DNA of 32,856 nt from Acetofilamentum sp. Its GTDB lineage: Bacteria > Bacteroidota > Bacteroidia > Bacteroidales > JAFGUD01. This document shows, piece after piece, positions 1-7,238 of this stretch; position 1 is the stretch's first letter; each line of letters opens with the position of its first letter. Location of the stretch: the NCBI GenBank assembly GCA_020722645.1, contig DYKL01000004.1, positions 1 through 32,856 of the forward strand. The letters are read 5' to 3'. A program made the position numbers and the translations under genes. Under the pieces are notes generated by a model that was not told the origin of the DNA, searched no databases, and worked only from the letters and a program-made list of their open reading frames with translations.

Positions 1-49
1 TTAAAATTTATATCACACTTTTTCTCGTTTTTATTTTTTTTAGTGGCAC

Positions 50-355
50 TTAACGGTCATAAATCAATATTTTGCTGTTTTCAATATTTTGGGCAAGAAT
101 TGGATTTGATATTCTTTGGTCGGTTAATAAATCTACTTTTCTGGAAAAAAGAGACTCCAATTCGTCCCAGATAGCTAAGATATTTTCACCTTTTTGTTCA
201 GGAGACATTTTTTCGAGATGTACAATTAAATCAATATCACTTCCCTTTCGAAAATTTCCTTTTACAACAGAGCCAAAAGCATATAACTTATCGACTTTAT
301 ATTTTTCGCATATAAGTTCTAACTTTACGTAATAATTTCTAAAAAAATCTTTCAT
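50..355 (-). CDS. MntA-type minimal nucleotidyltransferase (putative antitoxin)
   Basis: This 101-residue protein is a single Pol-beta-fold nucleotidyltransferase domain. It shows the family signature: Gly28-Ser29, then Asp40-x-Asp42, and a third acidic residue at Asp75. Proteins of this size are usually the antitoxin half of MNT/HEPN toxin-antitoxin pairs, in which the nucleotidyltransferase adds AMP to the HEPN ribonuclease and silences it. The HEPN partner normally lies next door. None is visible upstream (356-587), and the 49 bases downstream on this strand hold only stop-broken frames, so a partner, if present, lies beyond the left edge. The family call is firm. The toxin-antitoxin role is inferred from the family. 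Confidence 0.85.
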   Translation of the reverse strand: MKDFFRNYYVKLELICEKYKVDKLYAFGSVVKGNFRKGSDIDLIVHLEKMSPEQKGENILAIWDELESLFSRKVDLLTDQRISNPILAQNIENSKILIYDR

Positions 356-377
356 TTCTTTTATACAAATGAGTTTA

Positions 378-424
378 GTCTATAAAGTTCATAAAGTTGA
401 AAATTCATAAAGTTAATGCATTGA
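378..424 (+). repeat. aaagtt-type dispersed repeat, left copy
   Basis: Three copies of ATAAAGTT lie at 382-389, 391-398 and 407-414, followed by AATG. Allowing one gap, the stretch aligns with a second copy at 32238-32286 in the same orientation. Both copies are intergenic and lie within a few hundred bases of the two window edges. No protein or RNA function is evident. Confidence 0.6.
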
Positions 425-477
425 TTATCAGAAAATTATATTAATTTTTGAAAAATTAATTATACTACTGATAATCA
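422..477. repeat. 56-bp imperfect palindrome between mntA-like and radical SAM genes
   Basis: Outer arms TGATTATCAG (422-431) and CTGATAATCA (468-477) are perfect 10-bp inverted repeats. The core, with arms 440-449 and 451-460 around G450, forms another perfect 10-bp inverted repeat. Single-stranded DNA or RNA from here could fold into a long A+T-rich cruciform or hairpin. It could be a bidirectional terminator for neighbouring transcripts, a protein-binding palindrome, or a remnant of a small inverted-repeat element. The sequence does not decide between these. Confidence 0.6.
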
Positions 478-587
478 GCTACTTATGATTGATATCCTAT
501 AATGTTTATACTTTTTAGACCTGACTCACAAATATTAATTAAAAAAATTAAACTTAAAAACATTATATTGGTTTTCGAATTTATAGT

Positions 588-2027
588 CTAAATTTTGGGG
601 TTAAACTTTAAAACACTAAAAGCCCCTTTAACTGCATACATAAATTCCTGTAATGAACGAATCTCTTTTAGTTTATTTATTACTGTAATTGGTCTTAAAT
701 AAAATCTTTTAAATGATTGTTTTATCGTTTTAAATAAAAATTGTTCAGAAACAATTTCTGTCCAGTATTCTACTTTAAAATTTTCATAAATTTCAATTGG
801 ATTTTCTGCAAATTCAAGCCAATAATCTTTTGAAAATAAACCTTTTTCAAGTCCTTCCAAATAAGCTTCGGTAAAAGGATATGGAACCAAAACACTATAC
901 TGGGCATAATTTAAACCAATTTTTCTTGAAAATCTCAAAGTTTCTAATATATCTTCTTCCGTTTCGTCCGGTAAGCCAATCATAAAATTACCAATAGTTG
1001 TTATTTTAGCTTTTTTGCACCATTTAATAACTTTTTTAATTTGTTCGGTTGTTATACCTTTTTTAATACGTTTCAATGTTTTTTCAACACCTGATTCAAT
1101 ACCGAATTGTATTCTATGAATATTTGCAGCTTTGACTTCTTTTATCAACTCTTCGGTAATGGTATTTATACGACCTCTGAAACTCCAATCGATTTTAATT
1201 TTTTCATCTTGCAAAGCTTTTGCAAAATCTATTACCTTTTTGGGCTGTAGTGCAAATAAATCATCAAAAAAGAATATTTCTTTATAACCTAAATCAAGTA
1301 AATATTTTATTTCTTCAATAATGTTCTTTGTGGAACGACTTCTATATTGTTTACTAGGACAGTAGCAATAAGTACATTTGAAAGGACAACCTCTTGAAGA
1401 CATGACGGTTGCAACCATTTTATTTCTACCAACAATACTTTTATACAAATCCATTGGCAATAGAGTTCTGTCAGGAATTGGTAAAATGTCTAAATTTTGA
1501 ATAAAAGGAATATTAGAATTATAAAAAATTTCATTATTTTTTAAAAAGCCGATACCTTGTATTTTTGATAATTCTTCATCATTTTTATTATTTTGCAATC
1601 CATCAATAAGTTCTAAAAATGTAAATTCAGCTTCACCGTTTAAAATAAAATCGATATTAGGATATTTAATACTTTGTTTAGGATAAAGAAAAGTATGATG
1701 TCCACCAATTATAACATAAATTTCAGTATTCAATTCTTTCACCAATTTTGCGGTATCCAAAACATCAATAATTGATGTAGTAAAAGTTGTTATACCCACG
1801 GCAAAAGGATTAAACAATAAAATTTCAGACTTAATTTCTTCAAAGTCATATTTCATTGGAACACAGTCCAAAATTTTAACTTCGTAAGCATTATTTTTCA
1901 GCACTGTTGCCAAATACATCAAACCAAGCGGAGGATAATATCCTATAATATCAATAAAATCGTCTTCAATTCCGGCAGCAACAACATTTTTCTGTGGAGG
2001 ATTTATAAGTAAAATTTTATTATTCAT
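588..2027 (-). CDS. B12-binding domain radical SAM protein
   Basis: I start this 479-residue protein at the ATG whose product begins MNNKILLINPP, because that matches the normal first strand of the cobalamin-binding fold. A start 27 bases upstream would add an unrelated hydrophobic stub. Residues about 1-150 form the Rossmann-like B12-binding domain. Cys214, Cys218 and Cys221 form the CxxxCxxC motif that holds the radical SAM [4Fe-4S] cluster, and the SAM-binding barrel runs to about residue 400. Class B enzymes of this type methylate or rearrange unactivated carbons in lipids, cofactors or natural products. The canonical DxHxxG cobalamin motif is not evident, as is usual in this class. The substrate cannot be read from the sequence, and no biosynthetic cluster surrounds the gene. 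It lies downstream of a strong terminator, so it probably has its own promoter. Confidence 0.88.
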   Translation of the reverse strand: MNNKILLINPPQKNVVAAGIEDDFIDIIGYYPPLGLMYLATVLKNNAYEVKILDCVPMKYDFEEIKSEILLFNPFAVGITTFTTSIIDVLDTAKLVKELNTEIYVIIGGHHTFLYPKQSIKYPNIDFILNGEAEFTFLELIDGLQNNKNDEELSKIQGIGFLKNNEIFYNSNIPFIQNLDILPIPDRTLLPMDLYKSIVGRNKMVATVMSSRGCPFKCTYCYCPSKQYRSRSTKNIIEEIKYLLDLGYKEIFFFDDLFALQPKKVIDFAKALQDEKIKIDWSFRGRINTITEELIKEVKAANIHRIQFGIESGVEKTLKRIKKGITTEQIKKVIKWCKKAKITTIGNFMIGLPDETEEDILETLRFSRKIGLNYAQYSVLVPYPFTEAYLEGLEKGLFSKDYWLEFAENPIEIYENFKVEYWTEIVSEQFLFKTIKQSFKRFYLRPITVINKLKEIRSLQEFMYAVKGAFSVLKFNPKI

Positions 2028-2043
2028 AAATATACATATAAAA

Positions 2044-2065
2044 AAAGTCTGCAAAAGCAGACTTT
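2044..2065 (-). terminator. Intrinsic terminator of the hemerythrin sensor gene
   Basis: A perfect 9-bp stem, AAAGTCTGC with GCAGACTTT, surrounds a four-base loop. On the minus strand it is followed immediately by a run of T. It begins 3 bases after the sensor gene's stop codon and ends 16 bases before the radical SAM start, so it separates the two transcripts. Confidence 0.85.
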
Positions 2066-2068
2066 AAT

Positions 2069-4837
2069 TTATCTGATTCCATGTTTTTTAAATAAATCTA
2101 CATATTTTTTATCAGTAACAGTAACGTGTTCAGTAACCCAAGATTTCAAAAGAATAATCAACTGAAATACAGAATTTTTGCTACCACCAACGTATTCAGT
2201 AAACAATTCAATTACCCTGTTAACAAATTTTTGATGATTAATATGATGATTATCAAAATCCTGATAATTAAATTCTTTCATATACTTTTCTTCAAAACCG
2301 AAGTGATAATCTGTATAATCCATTAATTTTTTAAAAATTTCATTTAAAGCGATGTCTTTATCATCACTGTTTAATACTTCATAAAGCTTATTAATAAATT
2401 CAATCCAGCGTTTATGCTGATTATCAATCATTGATATACCTAACTCAAATTTTGGTCCCCATTTAATAAGTTGTTTTTTGTCTATATCTATATTAGTCAG
2501 CGGTATATTATTTTTTTCAAGTAACTCTGTATATTTTTCGATAAGCATAGAGTTTTGAAAATCTTTTTTAGCAAGCTCATTAATAAATTCTTGGCTCATA
2601 TCAACTTTTTTAGCAAATCGTTCAGTGTCTTTTAAGAACAATACCATTCTCATGTCTTCTTCTTTTTCTGCTTCGATAATCATCATTTCAAGATGGACTT
2701 TTTGAGTTTTACCATCTTTTATTGTGATAATAAAATCTTTGCCTTTATCATGTTTAATTTTCTCCATATTTTCGAACAAAAATTCACAAAGTTTAGCATC
2801 TTTTGCTTCAGGTGGTTTCAGTAACAATTTTTCAACATTTAGTCCAAGTATTTCCATTTCGTTATACCCCCATAAATCTTCTGCCGCTATATTAACAAAA
2901 TCAATAATCCCGTCTCTTTTAATTATCAAAACGGCTGTCATCATAAAATTCAATATTTCAAGACTTTGTTTCTGACTTTTAGATATTTGTTTGATTTTTG
3001 TATCGTTTTCCTGTGTAAGTTTCTGAATTTCTAATTTTTGTATTTCGTCTTTGTACTTAATTTGTTTATTAGCTTCTTCAAGGTCTCTAACTAAATTTCG
3101 TAAATTATCTTCATTTTTTCTTCTTTCATCGTGAGCTTTTTTAAGTTCATCAATTGTAGAACGCATCGCCGTTTCCTGTTCTTTCATTTCAGCCGCCTGA
3201 ATCTGGAATTTTTCGAGTAAATCAGTAGTTTGAGCAGAAATACGAACAGATTTAAGAGTAGATCCGATACTTTCAGCAATTTTTTCTACAAGCTCAATTT
3301 CATATTGATCAAATGTTCTGAACGAAGCCAATTCAACCACACCTAAAACTTCAGTATCTACTTTTAAAGGAACAATAAGAATACTTCGTGGATTTGCAGC
3401 ACCTGTTCCTGATTTAATTTCTATATAATCTTCGGGAACATCAGTCATATAAACTGTAAATTTTTCGACGGCAACAGCACCAATTAAACCCTCGCCAAGT
3501 TCAAGTTTCTTTTCAATAAATTTTTCTCTGTTCCACGCGTACGCAGAAAGAATATCCAAATAAATATGTCTTTTATCTTCATCATTTAATAAAAATATAA
3601 CACCTTGATTACAGTTCAAAAATTTAACTAAATTTGAAATAACTTCACTTCCTAATTTTTTCAGATTATGTTGATTTTGTCGAAGAATATCAGAAAATTT
3701 AGCCAAACCGTCAGCAGTTCTGCTTCTTCTGTAGTCTTCCAGTTTTCTGTTTTCTTCTTCTCTTTTAGCAGACAACAAACTTTCGCGAAGTTGAATCAGA
3801 GAATTCCCTAAAACGTCTGTATCACTAGCAGGATAGAATTTATAATCAAAATTACCGCCTGAAATTTCCTTTGCAAATTCAGCCGAATGCTTTAAATTTG
3901 TAACTAAAGACTCTAAAGATTCAACGATAAGTCCAATTTCATCAGTCCTGTCTTTATCTATGTTTTTAGGAAATTTTCCTTTGGATAAGTTAAGAATTAT
4001 TTCATTGGTTTCTGTAAGTGGTTTAATAACATTACCTGAAATAACGAAACTTATAATCAGAATAAGAATTAAAGAAACAGAAAAAATAATAGCAGTTGAT
4101 ATTATTGTATTTCTTCTTGCTCCTGTTATCAATTGTTCATCTTTGTTTGTTTCTTCCTGAATATTATATGATATTTTGTCTAATGAAAAAGTTTGTGATT
4201 TAATTTTATTTGTAATAAAAACAGTAATATCATTTATTGATTTTTCGTAAACACTTACCAATTCTTCAACAACCTCATCTTTATCGGTATATTCTTCGTC
4301 GTAAGACGTAACAATAACGCCAATATGCTGCTGTTCGTTAACTAACCTTTCGTAATCATCTTTAATTTTTTCGGGATGAATAATTAAATATTTGTACTCA
4401 ATTAATTTGTTTACAGATAATTTGATATTATCATTGTATATCCCTTCGTATTTAAACAAAGTATCATTAAAAGAGGAAAGGAAATTTATAGTATTTTGAT
4501 CTTTTAAATTTTTAATGTCAATATTTTCGAGTTCGATAAAAACAGAAGAAATATCAATGTCAAGAGATTTGAACTCGTTGGAATTTTTTACAAAGTCATC
4601 ATTGTTATTAGAATTGGCAATTTTTGCCATTGTTGCATCTAATTTAAAATACAAATTCTGTAATTTTATAAAATTGTTTTTGTATAAAGTCAGAACATAT
4701 CTGTCTTCATAATTTTTCTGAATTTTTACAATTTTATTAAACTCAATTATTCCAATGCCTAACGAGAGAAAAAGAGTAAATAATAGCCCAAAAATAATTT
4801 TATTTTTTATACTGATATTGTCAATAAAAGTTGCCAT
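2069..4837 (-). CDS. Membrane HAMP-GAF-PAS sensor with C-terminal bacteriohemerythrin domain
   Basis: This 922-residue protein has a transmembrane helix at about 14-32, a periplasmic helical sensor region at 33-240, a second transmembrane helix at about 244-268, and a HAMP linker at about 268-320. A GAF domain follows at about 390-530, then a long coiled coil (535-625), a PAS domain (about 625-740) and a bacteriohemerythrin domain (about 792-918). All seven di-iron ligands of hemerythrin are present: His808, His845, Glu849, His864, His868, His904 and Asp909. Such domains bind O2 and may also respond to NO or iron. There is no histidine kinase, methyl-accepting signalling, GGDEF, EAL or phosphatase domain, so the output is unknown. 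It probably signals through a partner bound by the coiled coil. It has a lone promoter-like site upstream and a clear terminator, so it appears to be a single-gene unit. Confidence 0.88.
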   Translation of the reverse strand: MATFIDNISIKNKIIFGLLFTLFLSLGIGIIEFNKIVKIQKNYEDRYVLTLYKNNFIKLQNLYFKLDATMAKIANSNNNDDFVKNSNEFKSLDIDISSVFIELENIDIKNLKDQNTINFLSSFNDTLFKYEGIYNDNIKLSVNKLIEYKYLIIHPEKIKDDYERLVNEQQHIGVIVTSYDEEYTDKDEVVEELVSVYEKSINDITVFITNKIKSQTFSLDKISYNIQEETNKDEQLITGARRNTIISTAIIFSVSLILILIISFVISGNVIKPLTETNEIILNLSKGKFPKNIDKDRTDEIGLIVESLESLVTNLKHSAEFAKEISGGNFDYKFYPASDTDVLGNSLIQLRESLLSAKREEENRKLEDYRRSRTADGLAKFSDILRQNQHNLKKLGSEVISNLVKFLNCNQGVIFLLNDEDKRHIYLDILSAYAWNREKFIEKKLELGEGLIGAVAVEKFTVYMTDVPEDYIEIKSGTGAANPRSILIVPLKVDTEVLGVVELASFRTFDQYEIELVEKIAESIGSTLKSVRISAQTTDLLEKFQIQAAEMKEQETAMRSTIDELKKAHDERRKNEDNLRNLVRDLEEANKQIKYKDEIQKLEIQKLTQENDTKIKQISKSQKQSLEILNFMMTAVLIIKRDGIIDFVNIAAEDLWGYNEMEILGLNVEKLLLKPPEAKDAKLCEFLFENMEKIKHDKGKDFIITIKDGKTQKVHLEMMIIEAEKEEDMRMVLFLKDTERFAKKVDMSQEFINELAKKDFQNSMLIEKYTELLEKNNIPLTNIDIDKKQLIKWGPKFELGISMIDNQHKRWIEFINKLYEVLNSDDKDIALNEIFKKLMDYTDYHFGFEEKYMKEFNYQDFDNHHINHQKFVNRVIELFTEYVGGSKNSVFQLIILLKSWVTEHVTVTDKKYVDLFKKHGIR

Positions 4838-4857
4838 ATTGATGTTTTTTAACCAAA

Positions 4858-4865
4858 CAAAGTTA
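4858..4865 (-). promoter_or_regulatory. Candidate -7 element upstream of the hemerythrin sensor
   Basis: Read on the minus strand this is TAACTTTG, matching the Bacteroidota -7 consensus TAnnTTTG. It lies 20 bases upstream of the start codon. No convincing -33 TTG is seen at the right distance, so the call is tentative. Confidence 0.3.
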
Positions 4866-4899
4866 TTAAATTAAATAAATAATTAAAAATATTTTTTAT

Positions 4900-5877
4900 T
4901 TATTTTTTTCTGAATATAACGAAATCGACCAATAAATCTAATGATTTTTTTGTATCCGAATTACTAAAATTGCTATTTAGAATATTTTTTGCTGTTTTGA
5001 CAAATTGTAATAAAACATTTTCAGAATATTCTATACCGCCTTTTATTTTGACAAAATTATGAACAAATTTAATGTCATCATTAGTTTTTGTTTTTTTAGC
5101 CAATATTTTCCGAATTTTTCTTTGTTCATCTTTCTGTGAATTTTTTAAAGAATATATCAAAGGTAAAGTAATTTTACTTTCCTGAATGTCATTTCCATAA
5201 GGTTTCCCTACCAAATATGTTTGTTGATAATCGAACAAATCGTCCTTAATCTGAAAAGCCATACCTAAATTATAACCAAATTTTCTGATGTCAGCAAGAA
5301 TTTCTTCATTATCTGTAACAGATTTTGCACCGGATAGAGAAGAAGCTATTAAAAGACTTGCCGTTTTCTTAGAAATAATATCAAAATATTCATCTTCTGT
5401 AATATTCAACCTTCTAACCTTTTCTATTTGAATTAATTCGCCTTTTGCCATATCCTGGACAGCATCCGAGACAATTTCAAGAACATCAAATGCTTTATAT
5501 CTTACAGAAATAAGTAAACCCTGAGCTAAAAGATAATCGCCGACCAGTACAGCTAATTTTGATTTCCATAATGCTTTTATAGAAAATGAATTTCTTCTGA
5601 TTTGAGAATTATCAACAACATCATCGTGAACTAAAGTAGCTGTATGCAATAATTCTACCAAAGAAGCAGCAACGTAAGTTTTTTCATTAATTTTACCTAC
5701 TAATTTCGCACATAATAACACCAAAATAGGTCTAAGTTCCTTTCCTTTATTTTTTAAAATATAATTCAATACAAAGGTTAACAACTTCTTGTCTGACTTC
5801 ATTAAATCTTTAAAAAAAGTTTTAAAATATAAATATTCTTGTTCAATTGGAAATTTTATTTCATCTAATACAGACAT
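4900..5877 (-). CDS. Trans long-chain polyprenyl diphosphate synthase
   Basis: This 325-residue all-alpha prenyltransferase adds isopentenyl diphosphate units to an allylic primer, giving the side chain of menaquinone in this phylum. Both aspartate-rich Mg-binding motifs are intact: DDVVD at residues 85-89 and DDLFD at 212-216. The small residues just before the first motif (around 79-81) fit a long-chain rather than a farnesyl synthase. It resembles the IspB/octaprenyl synthase group, but chain length cannot be fixed from sequence alone, so I give no symbol. It is divergent from the secreted nuclease-fold gene at 5980, with overlapping promoter elements between them. Its 3' side faces the hemerythrin sensor in the same direction across a 62-base gap. 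Confidence 0.93.
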   Translation of the reverse strand: MSVLDEIKFPIEQEYLYFKTFFKDLMKSDKKLLTFVLNYILKNKGKELRPILVLLCAKLVGKINEKTYVAASLVELLHTATLVHDDVVDNSQIRRNSFSIKALWKSKLAVLVGDYLLAQGLLISVRYKAFDVLEIVSDAVQDMAKGELIQIEKVRRLNITEDEYFDIISKKTASLLIASSLSGAKSVTDNEEILADIRKFGYNLGMAFQIKDDLFDYQQTYLVGKPYGNDIQESKITLPLIYSLKNSQKDEQRKIRKILAKKTKTNDDIKFVHNFVKIKGGIEYSENVLLQFVKTAKNILNSNFSNSDTKKSLDLLVDFVIFRKK

Positions 5878-5897
5878 TTAATTTATTTTCATTATTT

Positions 5898-5928
5898 TTG
5901 AAACCAAAAGTAAAAATTTTTATATTTG
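5898..5928 (+). promoter_or_regulatory. Bacteroidota-type promoter for the secreted EEP gene
   Basis: TTG at 5898-5900 and TATATTTG at 5921-5928 are separated by 20 bases. This fits the sigma-ABfr consensus of a -33 TTG and a -7 TAnnTTTG. The start codon is at 5980, giving a leader of roughly 45 bases. On the opposite strand TACTTTTG (5905-5912) could serve as the -7 element of the divergent polyprenyl synthase gene, so the two promoters would overlap. Confidence 0.55.
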
Positions 5929-5979
5929 TTGCTTTACTTTTTTAAAAATAATATAATAATAAAACTAAATCTATTAAAA

Positions 5980-7236
5980 ATGAAAAAATTAACCGCTCTT
6001 ATATGTCTAATAATCAATGTTTTTACATATTCAATTTCACAAAATCCAAGTATAAAAATTTTGCAATATAATTTATTATATTTCGGTTTATATGATGATG
6101 GTTGCGACCAAACAAACAATAATATAGATGATAAATGTGATTATCTTAAAACTATTATAAATTATGCAGAACCCGATATTTTCGCTGTAAATGAAATTTA
6201 TAAAAATGATAATGTACACGAATATTTATGGACAAAAGTTTTTGCTTTGAATAATTTAAGCTATTATGATTATGGAGAAGTGAAAGGTTCGCATTTAACT
6301 TCGCAGGTTTTTTACAACACAAATACCCTAAGACTAAAAGTAGAAAACACAATTTATACATCTCCAAGAAATATTCACGAATATGTTTTTTACTATAATT
6401 CACCTGATTTATTAACAGGAGATACTGTCTTTTTTTCTTTGTTTGTGGCACATTTAAAAGCCGGTGATGAATATGAAAACGACAGAGCCGAATCTGCCAA
6501 CAGTTTAATGAGTTATATATATTCCAACGATTTAAAAAATTACATTCTTTCAGGCGACTTAAATTTATATGGTTCATCAGAACAAGCCTATCAATATCTG
6601 ACAAATTATGCACAATCATCTTATAGTTTTAAAGACCCATGTTCTTCAGGCGAATGGCACGAAAATTCAAATTATGCAGATTATCACACACAATCTACTT
6701 CATATTCCGGAACAGATTGCATGTCAAGTGGAGGATTAGATGACCGATTTGATTTTATACTTTTTTCCCCTGCAATACAAAACGGCACTTATGATATGGA
6801 ATATGTTACAAGTTCTTTTACAACAATCGGTCAAGATGGTGAACATTTTAATGACGGAGTAACATATAATGGAAACAGTTCAGTTCCTGCAAATGTTTTG
6901 ACAGCATTGGCAAATAATTCAGACCATTTACCTGTTTCAGCTATTTTTTCTTTTAATCAAACATCGGCATTTCAGTATAATGAAAAAATATATCAGGATA
7001 TTAAAATACAAAATCCGGCTAATGATTATTTAAAAATTTTTATATCCGACAATAGACTAATCTCGAACAATTTGAAAGCAGAAATCTACAAAATTGACGG
7101 CACAAAAATAAAATCTTATAGTATAGAAAATTTTGAACATAAAGAAAATATTTCCTTTTTATCAGCCGGAATTTATATTATTTCGATATATGATAATTCA
7201 AAATTTTACGGCACAACAAAACTTATAAAACAATAA
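5980..7236 (+). CDS. Secreted endonuclease/exonuclease/phosphatase-fold protein with T9SS sorting domain
   Basis: The start chosen is the ATG giving MKKLTALICLI, a typical signal peptide; the open frame continues 18 codons upstream, but that extension hides the signal. The 418-residue product carries the EEP fold: the first strand with QYNLL, a catalytic Glu in NEIY, Asp and Asn in GDLN, and the closing SDHLP motif. Members are DNases, sphingomyelinases or phosphodiesterases. The last 80-90 residues look like a type A sorting domain (start INPxxD-like KIQNPANDY, end GIYIISIY...KLIK), which targets proteins through the type IX secretion system to the surface or outside. It may be an extracellular nuclease for phosphate or nucleotide scavenging. 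The adenine deaminase gene converges on it with only 2 bases between the stops. Confidence 0.85.
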   Translation: MKKLTALICLIINVFTYSISQNPSIKILQYNLLYFGLYDDGCDQTNNNIDDKCDYLKTIINYAEPDIFAVNEIYKNDNVHEYLWTKVFALNNLSYYDYGEVKGSHLTSQVFYNTNTLRLKVENTIYTSPRNIHEYVFYYNSPDLLTGDTVFFSLFVAHLKAGDEYENDRAESANSLMSYIYSNDLKNYILSGDLNLYGSSEQAYQYLTNYAQSSYSFKDPCSSGEWHENSNYADYHTQSTSYSGTDCMSSGGLDDRFDFILFSPAIQNGTYDMEYVTSSFTTIGQDGEHFNDGVTYNGNSSVPANVLTALANNSDHLPVSAIFSFNQTSAFQYNEKIYQDIKIQNPANDYLKIFISDNRLISNNLKAEIYKIDGTKIKSYSIENFEHKENISFLSAGIYIISIYDNSKFYGTTKLIKQ

Positions 7237-7238
7237 AA

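Noticed and set aside
1-49. Start of a HEPN toxin gene downstream of the nucleotidyltransferase
   Set aside because: All minus-strand frames in these bases are short and broken by stops; no start followed by an open frame is present.
498-567. TATAATGTTT and AAACATTATA as a functional inverted repeat
   Set aside because: Ten A+T-rich bases matching over 60 bp is close to chance in this composition, with no supporting context.
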